Positions 1 to 6,751 of a stretch of 10,565 bases of DNA are shown here, piece after piece. Below the pieces are notes generated by a model, which saw only the letters and a list, made by a program, of their open reading frames with translations, searched no databases and was not told where the DNA came from. Both the position numbers and the translations under genes were made by a program. This stretch comes from Candidatus Hydrogenedentota bacterium. GTDB lineage: Bacteria; Hydrogenedentota; Hydrogenedentia; Hydrogenedentales; SLHB01. Numbering within the stretch: position 1 is the stretch's first letter; the number at the start of each line of letters is the position of its first letter. Where the stretch lies: positions 1 through 10,565 of the forward strand of contig PWNM01000017.1 of the NCBI GenBank assembly GCA_003557825.1, given 5' to 3'.

Positions 1-257
1 AAACGCCAACCGTCCAGGAGATCGTTGGGGAAGTTCTGGCCCGTGAGTTTAAGGGTGACGATCAGACCTATCGGGTTCGCGTGGGCGACATGGAACTGGT
101 CATCCAAACGCCTCCCACAAGTCCGTGGCGCGTGGGGGATCAGGTGGCGCTCAGGCCGGTCGAACCTGCCGTTATTGTGGCTACCTCTCAGGGTCATGCG
201 CCTGTCGAAGCTAGCGGGAATGGCCTTTTTTCGGACAAGCAAAAGGCGCGCAATTGA
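1..257 (+). CDS. ABC transporter ATP-binding protein, C-terminal TOBE domain (5' partial)
   Basis: Reading from base 3, 84 codons stay open to the TGA at 255-257. The translation starts TPTVQEIVGEV, continues through FKGDDQTYRVRVGD, and ends its folded part with a VGDQVALRPVEP stretch. This pattern of small beta strands is typical of the TOBE domain at the C terminus of PotA/FbpC/UgpC-type importer ATPases, where it packs against the nucleotide-binding domain and can affect regulation or substrate recognition. About 20 polar residues follow the domain as a tail. The Walker A, signature and Walker B motifs would lie upstream of the window, so the transported substrate cannot be named. Polyamine, iron, sugar or molybdate importers are all possible. 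The domain call is fairly secure and the subfamily is not. Confidence 0.72.
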   Translation, partial: TPTVQEIVGEVLAREFKGDDQTYRVRVGDMELVIQTPPTSPWRVGDQVALRPVEPAVIVATSQGHAPVEASGNGLFSDKQKARN

Positions 258-282
258 CAGACGGCGGCGCGTGGGGTATTCT
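254..282 (+). promoter_or_regulatory. sigma70-like promoter for the Gfo/Idh/MocA gene
   Basis: A perfect -35 box TTGACA (254-259) is followed by a 17-bp spacer and TATTCT (277-282), which matches the -10 consensus at four of six positions. The -35 box overlaps the TGA stop of the upstream ABC gene. Transcription would start near 289, leaving a leader of about 75 nt before the ATG at 366. A short inverted repeat, GTAAC-GGC-GTTAC (300-312), falls at the start of that leader. The call rests on sequence match alone. Confidence 0.5.
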
Positions 283-365
283 GACCGGGAAAATGTCGCG
301 TAACGGCGTTACCCGGTGGCCGGCGTTGCGCATTGAACACGTACAAGATACGGAAGGGGAGAGCA

Positions 366-1724
366 ATGGAAGCACGTAAGATTACCCGTAGAACCTTCTT
401 GATGGGCAGCGCCTTTGCCATGGCGGGCTGCGCCACGTTGCGACGGCCGCGTTATGTCCATCCGGAGGAAAAACTGAATGTTGCCGGCATCGGCGTCGGA
501 GGCATGGGCAGCGGTGACATTCGCGGCTGCGGCTCCGAAAACATCGTAGCACTGTGCGATGTGGACTGGGAACGCGGGGCGGATTCGTTTAACACCTTCC
601 CGAATGCCCGTCGGTACAAAGACTTCCGCGAGATTCTCGACAAGGAAAAAGACATCGACGCGGTGGTTATTTCGACCCCGGACCATACCCATGCCGTGGC
701 CGCCTTGGCCGCTATTGAACTGGGCAAGCATGTCCGTGTGCAAAAGCCGTTGACCTGGTCGGTTAAGGAGGCCCGGGCCCTCGAACTGGCTGCACGCCGG
801 CATCGCGTCGTCACGCAAATGGGCAACCAGGGACGCGCCGCCGAAGGCGTCCGGCAAATGTGCGAATTCCTGTGGTCCGATGCTATCGGTTTCGTCACCG
901 AAGCCCATATTTGGACCAATCGTCCTGTCTGGCCCCAAGGGATGTATGAAATGCCACCTGCCCAGCCCATACCCGATCACCTGGATTGGGACCTGTGGCT
1001 TGGCCCGGCTCAACACCGGCCCTATAATGAAGCCTACCATCCTTTCAGATGGCGTGGATGGTGGGACTTTGGGTGCGGAGCCCTGGGCGACATGGGATGT
1101 CATATCATGGATCCGGCCTGGTGGTCCCTCCAATTGGGCGCGCCCAAGACCGTCGACTGCGTCCGGCAAGAAGGAAACAATCCTCAGACCGGCCCGGTCT
1201 CATCGGTCATTAAATACGAGTTCCCCGAACGGCCGTTCAAAGAACCCTACGAGCAGTCGAAATGGTACGGCAGGATGTTGCCCCCCGTTACCGTCTATTG
1301 GTATGACGGTGGCGAGATGCCCCCCCATCCAGAAGGGGTTCCCGAAAATGAGCAGATCGGCAGCGGGGATAATGGTTCCTACTTTATTGGTCAAGATGGC
1401 ATCGCCACCACGGGAACGTATGGCGGCGATACGCGATTGTTGCCCGCTGCACGTATGGCTGATTTCCAACCTCCGGATCCCTACATCCCGCGGGTACCCG
1501 ATGGCAATTCCTATCGCGAATGGATCGAAGCCTGTAAAGGCGGACCCAAACCGGGCTCGAACTTTGACGACGCCGGTCCATTCACCGAGATGGTGCTGCT
1601 CGGCAACGCCGCGTTGCGCGCCGGTCGCAAACTCGAGTGGGACCACGAACATATGGTCTTCACCAATGCTCCGGAAGCGAATCAGTTCCTCGGCCGCGAA
1701 AACCGGCCCGGTTGGGAAATGTAA
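366..1724 (+). CDS. Tat-exported Gfo/Idh/MocA family oxidoreductase
   Basis: This is a 452-residue NAD(P)-dependent oxidoreductase of the Gfo/Idh/MocA family, probably acting on a sugar or cyclitol in the periplasm or at the membrane. The N terminus carries a twin-arginine signal (ITRRTFLMGS, residues 6-15), a hydrophobic stretch and a lipobox-like MAGC with Cys22, so it may be a lipoprotein. The Rossmann glycine motif GIGVGGMG lies at 41-48. The usual catalytic EKP is QKP here (126-128), keeping the lysine. GALGDMGCH, with His246, resembles the conserved C-domain active-site region. I chose the ATG at 366 because GGGGAGAG lies just before it and it puts the RR motif at residues 8-9; an in-frame ATG at 333 would add 11 residues with no clear ribosome site. 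The exact substrate is unknown. Confidence 0.9.
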   Translation: MEARKITRRTFLMGSAFAMAGCATLRRPRYVHPEEKLNVAGIGVGGMGSGDIRGCGSENIVALCDVDWERGADSFNTFPNARRYKDFREILDKEKDIDAVVISTPDHTHAVAALAAIELGKHVRVQKPLTWSVKEARALELAARRHRVVTQMGNQGRAAEGVRQMCEFLWSDAIGFVTEAHIWTNRPVWPQGMYEMPPAQPIPDHLDWDLWLGPAQHRPYNEAYHPFRWRGWWDFGCGALGDMGCHIMDPAWWSLQLGAPKTVDCVRQEGNNPQTGPVSSVIKYEFPERPFKEPYEQSKWYGRMLPPVTVYWYDGGEMPPHPEGVPENEQIGSGDNGSYFIGQDGIATTGTYGGDTRLLPAARMADFQPPDPYIPRVPDGNSYREWIEACKGGPKPGSNFDDAGPFTEMVLLGNAALRAGRKLEWDHEHMVFTNAPEANQFLGRENRPGWEM

Positions 1725-1740
1725 ACTTCTACGACAATCC

Positions 1741-1777
1741 GGACCAGGGGGATCACTTTTGCTTATCCCCCTGGTCC
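1741..1777 (+). terminator. Perfect 13-bp stem hairpin after the oxidoreductase gene
   Basis: GGACCAGGGGGAT (1741-1753) and ATCCCCCTGGTCC (1765-1777) are exact reverse complements around an 11-nt loop. The hairpin begins 16 nt after the stop codon, where a terminator would sit. There is no T-tract after either arm in either direction, so it is not a canonical intrinsic terminator. It could be a U-less terminator, a 3'-end stabiliser or a repeat element. Confidence 0.55.
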
Positions 1778-1837
1778 GTAGCCTCAGTATAGTCAGACCA
1801 TACATCCTCGCCGGGTAAACGCCAAGGAGGACACGTT

Positions 1838-1987
1838 ATGGTGTTTCCCGAATCCCGGAGTGGAGATGTGGCGGCGGTTCATCCGCGCACCTTTTCATCA
1901 AAATACCCGATAGCGACATCTCCAAGACGACACTCGCATGTTCCATTAGCATTGGAGTTATTTCTGCGTACCTCTATGCCGCAATGA
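1838..1987 (+). CDS. Possible small protein, 49 residues, unknown
   Basis: An ATG at 1838 follows a near-perfect Shine-Dalgarno AGGAGG (1825-1830) with 7-nt spacing, which is the main reason to list it. The reading frame runs 49 codons to TGA at 1985-1987. The product is basic and rich in Ser, Pro, His and Arg (it begins MVFPESRSGDVAAVHP). It has no membrane segment, no signal peptide and no motif I recognise. The downstream half overlaps a longer ORF on the opposite strand, and the composition looks unlike a well-folded protein. It may be a genuine small gene, a leader peptide, the 5' remnant of a decayed gene, or chance. Confidence 0.27.
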   Translation: MVFPESRSGDVAAVHPRTFSSKYPIATSPRRHSHVPLALELFLRTSMPQ

Positions 1988-2157
1988 AAATGAAATGAAT
2001 ACGTTGCTGCACGTGTATTTGCCCATGGAATGTGTTTTTTGGAGCCCCACACCGGAATGCTCTTTATGGATTTGGTGTTGACAAGTGGAGATAACGGGGG
2101 AGTACTTTGTGTAAAATTGCCCTTATTGCTGTGGGAGCATGAGATTCGGTGTTCCAT
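1879..2157 (-). CDS. Possible hypothetical protein on the opposite strand, 92 residues
   Basis: This minus-strand frame is open for 92 codons in an AT-richer stretch, where stops are expected more often. It starts MEHRISCSHSNKG and ends GDVAIGYFDEKVRG. It contains several Cys and His residues, including HFHCG and CEC, but no spacing I can tie to a known metal site or fold. A TAA sits directly before the ATG, and no Shine-Dalgarno is visible there. It overlaps the 49-codon plus-strand ORF tail to tail. I do not recognise the product, and either or both ORFs may be non-coding. Confidence 0.18.
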   Translation of the reverse strand: MEHRISCSHSNKGNFTQSTPPLSPLVNTKSIKSIPVWGSKKHIPWANTRAATYSFHFHCGIEVRRNNSNANGTCECRLGDVAIGYFDEKVRG

Positions 2158-2172
2158 TTATTTTGATCTAAA

Positions 2173-2192
2173 CCCATAAATTCCATTATGGG
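2173..2192. repeat. Inverted repeat upstream of the copper ATPase
   Basis: CCCATAA (2173-2179) and TTATGGG (2186-2192) are perfect 7-bp arms around a 6-nt centre, 52 bp before the ATPase ATG. The spacing and symmetry would suit a dimeric regulator or a short leader hairpin. It does not match the CueR or CopY operator patterns I know. Confidence 0.4.
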
Positions 2193-2244
2193 CTATGAAG
2201 TACCACTGACGTAACTGCAATGTAGTAACCGCAAGAGGGCATTC

Positions 2245-4797
2245 ATGCCGAACGACGAACCCGTCCAAGGATCTTGTTGTCATGGTCAAGCACCGAGTGC
2301 GCCCGAAGCGCCGCGTGATCCAGTCTGTGGAATGACTGTCGATCCCCGTTCGTGGTCGGTTCGATACGAATATCAAGGCACGATGTACTACTTCTGCTGC
2401 GCCGGCTGTAAGGACAAATTCCGCATCGATCCCCAACGCTATCTTTCCGGCGCTACCGAATCATGTGATTCCGAGACCAACGACCACGAACAAGCCAAGG
2501 ATCCCGTCTGCGGTATGACCGTCGACCCGGCGACGGCGAAAATCCGCCACGAACACGATGGCACGACCTATGTGTTCTGCGCCGAAAGTTGCCTGAGGAA
2601 GTTTCAGGCAGACCCCGAGCGCTATCTGTCTGGAGAGGGCGATCCCGAACCCGCGCCGGATCCGTCGGACACCCGCGAGTACGGCTGCCCCATGTGCCCC
2701 GAAGTTCGGCAGATCGGTCCCGGTTCGTGTCCGTCATGCGGCATGGCGCTCGAACCGTTGACAACCAGCGCCGATGACGATGAGCGCAACCCCGAGCTCG
2801 AGGATCTGAAACGGCGATTCTGGGTCGGCGTTATCTTCACCGTACCGATCTTTTTTGTCGCCATGGGACCTCATCTGATTCCCTGGCTTCATGGCGTCTA
2901 CCATGCCATCATGCCCATGTGGGCCTGGAACTGTGTGGAACTGGTGCTGGCAACGCCCGTGGTGCTGTGGTGCGGTCTCCCTTTCTTCCAGCGTGGGTGG
3001 ATGTCTATCCGCACGATGAACTTGAACATGTTTACGCTTATTTCCATTGGGACAGGCGTGGCCTACGTGTACAGCATCGTGGCGACCTTGTTTCCCCACG
3101 TGCTCCCCGAATCTTTCCTGGATCCGCACGGTCATGCGCCCGTCTATTTCGAGGCGGCGGCCATGATCATCACCCTTGTGCTGGTGGGCCAAGTACTCGA
3201 GCTTCGCGCCCGAAGCCGCACAAATAAGGCCATTAAGGCCCTGCTCGGCCTGACTCCCAAGCAGGCCCGCGTTCTCCGCGACGGAAAAGAAGTGGACATT
3301 CCCCTGGAGGACGTACAACCCGGCGATCGCTTGCGCATCAGGCCTGGCGAAAAGGTGCCGGTCGATGGACGGGTCGAGGAAGGCCAAAGCGCCATCGACG
3401 AATCCATGCTCACCGGGGAATCCATACCCGTCGAGAAAAAGCCGGGCGATCCGGTCACCGGGGGTACGCTGAACGGCTCTGGTTCCCTGATTATGCAGGC
3501 TGAACGGGTGGGGCGGGATACCCTGCTGGCCCAGATTGTGCGCATGGTCGAAGAGGCCCAACGAAGTCGCGCTCCCATCCAACGCCTGGTCGACGTGGTT
3601 GCCGCCTACTTTGTTCCGGCCGTCGTGCTGGTGGCCATTGTGGCCTTCTTTGTCTGGTTCGCCATCGGCCCCGAACCGCCCTTTGCCCATGCCGTGCTGA
3701 GCGCTGTTTCCGTGTTAATTATCGCCTGTCCCTGCGCCCTGGGTTTGGCCACGCCCATGTCCATCATGGTGGCGACGGGCCGGGGCGCCCAATCCGGCGT
3801 GTTGGTGAAAAATGCCGAAGCATTGGAGGTCATGGAACGCGTCGACACGCTGGTCGTCGATAAGACGGGTACTTTGACCGCGGGGAAACCCACGGTATCC
3901 ACCATCGTCAACTCGGCATCGTGGAGTCAGGTCGACCTGCTTCGGTATGTGGCCAGCCTGGAACAGGCCAGCGAGCATCCTCTAGCGGAGGCCATCGTGC
4001 AAGGGGCCCATGATCGGGGCATCGAACTGTTGTCCGTCGAGGAGTTCGATTACCGCTCGGGTAAGGGGGTTCAGGGCCTGATCGATGGCCGTAAGGTGGC
4101 CCTGGGCAACCGGGCCTTGTTTCAGGAACTGGGTGTCTCAATCGATGAACTCGAATCCCAAGCGCAACGAATGCGCCAGAATGGCGAGACCGTCGTTTTT
4201 GTCGCGGTTGACGGCAATGCCGTGGGCGTCTTGGGCATCGAGGATCCCATCAAAGAGACCACTCCCGAAGCATTGCGGGTGCTCCAGAAGGATGGCGTGC
4301 GCGTGGTAATGCTAACGGGAGACAACGAGACCACCGCGAAAGCCGTCGCATCGCGACTCGGGCTACACGAAGTCCATGCTGATGTCTTACCGGAACAAAA
4401 GGGCGAGGTTGTCAAACAGTTGCAGGAAGAGGGCTGTTTTGTGGCCATGGCGGGAGACGGCGTCAACGACGCGCCTGCGTTGGCCTTGGCTCATGTGGGA
4501 ATCGCCATGAGCACCGGCGCTGATGTAGCCGTGGAAAGCGCCGCGGTGACCTTGGTCAAAGGCGATTTGCGCGGCATCGCCCGGGCCCGCATCCTCAGCC
4601 GTGTCACCATGCGCAACATTCGACAGAACCTTTTCTTCGCCTTCGTGTACAATGCTCTCGGCGTTCCGATCGCTGCCGGCGTGTTGTACCCGGTTTTTGG
4701 CATGCTGCTCAGTCCGATGATTGCCGCGGCCGCCATGAGTTTCAGTTCGGTGTCGGTTATTACCAACGCCTTGCGGCTGCGAAACGCCAAGCTGTAG
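2245..4797 (+). CDS. copA: Cu(I)-exporting P1B-type ATPase with YHS domains
   Basis: This 850-residue membrane pump uses ATP to export Cu(I) from the cytoplasm. The N terminus has two YHS modules (about 25-67 and 86-128, each opening DPVCGM) and a zinc-ribbon-like heavy-metal-binding module (146-171, CPMCPEV...CPSCGM), not the usual HMA domain. Predicted helices lie near 193-211, 225-247, 262-282, 300-320, 453-475, 483-503, 798-815 and 818-840. Catalytic motifs are TGES (390-393), the phosphorylated Asp539 in DKTGT, HP (578-579) and GDGVND (737-742). The metal site is CPC (495-497), with N795-x6-Y802-N803 and M831-x2-S834-S835, the P1B-1 (Cu+/Ag+) signature. The ribosome site is a modest GAGGG five bases before the ATG. 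Silver export is also possible. No copper-responsive regulator lies in the window. Confidence 0.95.
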   Translation: MPNDEPVQGSCCHGQAPSAPEAPRDPVCGMTVDPRSWSVRYEYQGTMYYFCCAGCKDKFRIDPQRYLSGATESCDSETNDHEQAKDPVCGMTVDPATAKIRHEHDGTTYVFCAESCLRKFQADPERYLSGEGDPEPAPDPSDTREYGCPMCPEVRQIGPGSCPSCGMALEPLTTSADDDERNPELEDLKRRFWVGVIFTVPIFFVAMGPHLIPWLHGVYHAIMPMWAWNCVELVLATPVVLWCGLPFFQRGWMSIRTMNLNMFTLISIGTGVAYVYSIVATLFPHVLPESFLDPHGHAPVYFEAAAMIITLVLVGQVLELRARSRTNKAIKALLGLTPKQARVLRDGKEVDIPLEDVQPGDRLRIRPGEKVPVDGRVEEGQSAIDESMLTGESIPVEKKPGDPVTGGTLNGSGSLIMQAERVGRDTLLAQIVRMVEEAQRSRAPIQRLVDVVAAYFVPAVVLVAIVAFFVWFAIGPEPPFAHAVLSAVSVLIIACPCALGLATPMSIMVATGRGAQSGVLVKNAEALEVMERVDTLVVDKTGTLTAGKPTVSTIVNSASWSQVDLLRYVASLEQASEHPLAEAIVQGAHDRGIELLSVEEFDYRSGKGVQGLIDGRKVALGNRALFQELGVSIDELESQAQRMRQNGETVVFVAVDGNAVGVLGIEDPIKETTPEALRVLQKDGVRVVMLTGDNETTAKAVASRLGLHEVHADVLPEQKGEVVKQLQEEGCFVAMAGDGVNDAPALALAHVGIAMSTGADVAVESAAVTLVKGDLRGIARARILSRVTMRNIRQNLFFAFVYNALGVPIAAGVLYPVFGMLLSPMIAAAAMSFSSVSVITNALRLRNAKL

Positions 4798-4829
4798 ACC
4801 CGGAGCAACGACCATCTAAAGAGGCCCAA

Positions 4830-5699
4830 ATGATCGATCCCAAGATCGCCGACAAAGTAGTCTTGGTAACCGGAGCGAACCATGGAATCGGCTTTGCAGC
4901 CGTCCAAGCGTTTGCCGAACAGGGAGCCAAGGTGTGCCTCAGTTATTTCCGTGAACCGTGCGATTATGATTCGGCGGCCCTCGAGGAGGCGAAGCGCTCG
5001 CAAGAGGGTGGGGTGCTTCTTTATCGGGCCAATCAACAGCAGACGCCGGACGCGGCTGTTCGGGCCATGCGTGATTCGGGGATGAGGATACAGGCTGTGG
5101 AACGCGATCTATCGATGGCGGAGAACATCCCTTGGCTCTTCGACTATTGCGAAGACACCCTTGGACCAGTCGATATTCTTGTCAACAACCACGCCTATTG
5201 CGCCCTTGACACCTTCGATCCGGACTCGGAGACAACGGAAGGCTTTCCGGTTGAGTTTGTCTCAGCCCATGGGATTGACATAAACAACGTTGTCAACACT
5301 CGTGCCTATGCGCTTATGATGGGCGAATACATCCGCCGGTTTCGTGCTCGCCAGGGGGGATGGGGCAGGATCATCAATATCAGTACCGATGCGGCGCATG
5401 CCCATGTAGCCAATGTTAGTTATGCGGCCAGCAAGCACGCCATTGAATCGTATAGCCGCTCCGCTGCGGTTGAAATCGGGAAATACGGCATCACGGTAAA
5501 CATTGTCGCCCCGGGTCCCATCCAGACCGGCTATCTTACCCCCGATGAGGAGGCCGCTATTGCGGCCAACACGCCGTTGGGCCGGGTCGGGCGATCCGAT
5601 GATGTGGCGGATGTGATACTCTTCCTGGCATCGGAACAGGCCCATTGGCTCACGGGGCAGCTCATATACGTAGGCGGCGGTTGGCGCATCCATCAATAG
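4830..5699 (+). CDS. Short-chain dehydrogenase/reductase (SDR)
   Basis: This 289-residue cytoplasmic NAD(P)-dependent oxidoreductase has a classical SDR core. The cofactor motif TGANHGIG is at 14-21, and the usual NNAG is NNHA (119-122). The catalytic Ser185 and Tyr198-x3-Lys202 (YAASK) are in place. PGPIQTGY and a C-terminal GGGW match the FabG-like group. It is about 40 residues longer than typical FabG because of extra sequence between beta-2 and the region before NNHA (about residues 40-85). The substrate cannot be named; a ketoacyl, sugar or alcohol substrate is possible. It starts 32 bp after the copper ATPase, with GAGG before the ATG and no hairpin between, so the two may share a transcript, though a copper link is not evident. 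Confidence 0.9.
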   Translation: MIDPKIADKVVLVTGANHGIGFAAVQAFAEQGAKVCLSYFREPCDYDSAALEEAKRSQEGGVLLYRANQQQTPDAAVRAMRDSGMRIQAVERDLSMAENIPWLFDYCEDTLGPVDILVNNHAYCALDTFDPDSETTEGFPVEFVSAHGIDINNVVNTRAYALMMGEYIRRFRARQGGWGRIINISTDAAHAHVANVSYAASKHAIESYSRSAAVEIGKYGITVNIVAPGPIQTGYLTPDEEAAIAANTPLGRVGRSDDVADVILFLASEQAHWLTGQLIYVGGGWRIHQ

Positions 5700-5830
5700 G
5701 TAAAGGGGATTCACTGAGCCAAGGTTTCACCAGCTTTTTGGGCCTCGGCGGTGATAACTCTCCGCTTGATCCAGGGAAAACGTGAACTGACTAGGATATG
5801 TATGCTCTCAAATTTTACGAAAGGTGCTAT

Positions 5831-6142
5831 ATGCAGGAGTTAAGCAAAGCCAACCGGCGCTATTTGAAGGGGCTGGCCCATTCGATGAAGCCAATGGTCC
5901 AAGTGGGCAAGCAAGGCGTTACCGATACGGTCGTAGATGCTTTGGATGAGGTTCTGGAAGCTCATGAACTGGTCAAGGTCAAGTTTATCGATCACAAGGA
6001 CGAGAAGAACGACCTGGCCGACGCCCTAGCCGATCGCACCCGCAGTTACCTGGTCGGCGTTTTGGGGAACATAGCAACGTTCTACCGACAGCAAGAGGAC
6101 GAGTCGAAACGCAACATCATACTCAAGGAACCCCTGGGATAA
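5831..6142 (+). CDS. yhbY: YhbY/CRS1-CRM family RNA-binding protein
   Basis: This 103-residue protein carries one CRM (CRS1-YhbY) domain across almost its whole length. E. coli YhbY, of similar size, associates with pre-50S ribosomal particles and is thought to help large-subunit assembly. Diagnostic stretches are YLKGLAHSMKPMVQVGKQG (11-29), with the GxxG RNA-binding loop at 26-29, and HELVKVKF in the middle. A C-terminal VGVLGNIATFYR strand follows. I prefer the ATG at 5831, preceded by AAAGGTG, because the product then starts like other YhbY proteins. An upstream in-frame ATG at 5798, with AGGA before it, would add 11 residues and cannot be excluded. The thioesterase gene follows after 38 bp. 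Confidence 0.88.
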   Translation: MQELSKANRRYLKGLAHSMKPMVQVGKQGVTDTVVDALDEVLEAHELVKVKFIDHKDEKNDLADALADRTRSYLVGVLGNIATFYRQQEDESKRNIILKEPLG

Positions 6143-6180
6143 CGGGGCTTCGATCTGCGGGTGAGCTGGAGGAGAAAGAC

Positions 6181-6648
6181 GTGGCCGTAGCTGAAATTGA
6201 TGCCCTGACCGCCGCCATCAAACAAAAAGCCCCGCCCGGCGTGGACATCGTCATCCCGCCCCGGGTGTTCGAGGAGATGGGCGCCGAGATTATCGATTTC
6301 GAGCGCAACGCGTACCTAACGGTTCGGGTGCCCGCCCTTGATCGGTATTCGGGACCGCTGGGCGCCATGCAGGGCGGCATGATTGGCGCGGCCTTCGACA
6401 ATGCCTACGGGCCGTTTTCTTATTTGGTTGCCAAGCGTCCCTGCGTAACGAAAACGATGGACACCATGTTCATTCGTCCGATTAAGGCGGGGGACGATGC
6501 CCTGATAGTGCGGGCCGAACTCCTGGCCAAGACGCGCAGCTTGCTCTTCTTGCAGGGCCGCGCCACCAATGAGGCGGGGAAGCTGGTGGCGACGTCGACA
6601 ACCACCATGGTCATCCTCCAACACGACCAGCTCGCCAACATGAAATAA
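6181..6648 (+). CDS. PaaI-like hot-dog fold thioesterase
   Basis: A 155-residue protein with the features of the PaaI/4HBT thioesterase superfamily, which hydrolyses acyl-CoA or aryl-CoA thioesters. The key motif is GAMQGGMIGAAFDNAYG: a GG turn (65-66) precedes the central helix carrying Asp73, the likely catalytic acid. A later IRPIKAGDDALIVRAELLAK stretch and a terminal TSTTTMVIL strand are typical of the fold. Translation begins at GTG (6181), supported by a strong GGAGGAG at 6168-6174 six bases upstream. The acyl substrate cannot be predicted. It lies about 100 bp before sucC, which is suggestive of acyl-CoA metabolism but may be chance. Confidence 0.82.
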   Translation: MAVAEIDALTAAIKQKAPPGVDIVIPPRVFEEMGAEIIDFERNAYLTVRVPALDRYSGPLGAMQGGMIGAAFDNAYGPFSYLVAKRPCVTKTMDTMFIRPIKAGDDALIVRAELLAKTRSLLFLQGRATNEAGKLVATSTTTMVILQHDQLANMK

Positions 6649-6667
6649 CCAGACGGTCTGAGTGCGT

Positions 6668-6690
6668 TTGACAGTATGTTTGTAATACTG
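6668..6690. promoter_or_regulatory. Possible promoter/operator region upstream of sucC
   Basis: A perfect TTGACA (6668-6673) overlaps an inverted repeat, CAGTAT (6672-6677) and ATACTG (6685-6690), separated by 7 nt. No good -10 box lies 16-18 bp after the TTGACA. A TG-extended AATACT (6684-6689) exists but is too close to pair with it. Eighteen bases upstream, CAGAC-G-GTCTG (6650-6660) is another small palindrome. The cluster suggests control of sucCD, but the promoter itself is not secure. Confidence 0.3.
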
Positions 6691-6751
6691 CGGTAACTCG
6701 CCGGAGTCCTGTTTGGCGTTCCGGTAAGAACCCATTGCGGAAGGGGACCCC

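Larger units (their letters stand above)
1778..2244. other. 467-bp spacer without a recognised gene
   Basis: This gap separates the oxidoreductase hairpin from the copper ATPase. Its second half is visibly richer in A and T than the flanking genes. It holds a 49-codon ORF on the plus strand with a strong ribosome binding site and an overlapping 92-codon ORF on the minus strand; neither is recognised. A TTGACA at 2078-2083 and a TAAAAT at 2112-2117 lie 28 bp apart, too far for a standard promoter, so the promoter of the copper ATPase is not resolved. An inverted repeat at 2173-2192 is listed separately. I see no tRNA, transposase remnant or terminal repeats. Confidence 0.5.

Noticed and set aside
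2078..2117. TTGACA and TAAAAT as a promoter for the copper ATPase
   Set aside because: The two boxes are 28 bp apart, far from the usual 16-18, and no better partner for either was found.
2734..3690. Long minus-strand open frame opposite the copper ATPase
   Set aside because: It is a shadow of a strongly conserved gene in GC-rich codons and its translation has no recognisable motif.
5711..5842. Minus-strand open stretch ending in a plausible C-terminal sequence (VITAEAQKAGETLAQ) between the SDR and yhbY
   Set aside because: It has no ATG or GTG start, is only about 40 codons, and runs antisense into yhbY; it could be a gene remnant but chance is as likely.
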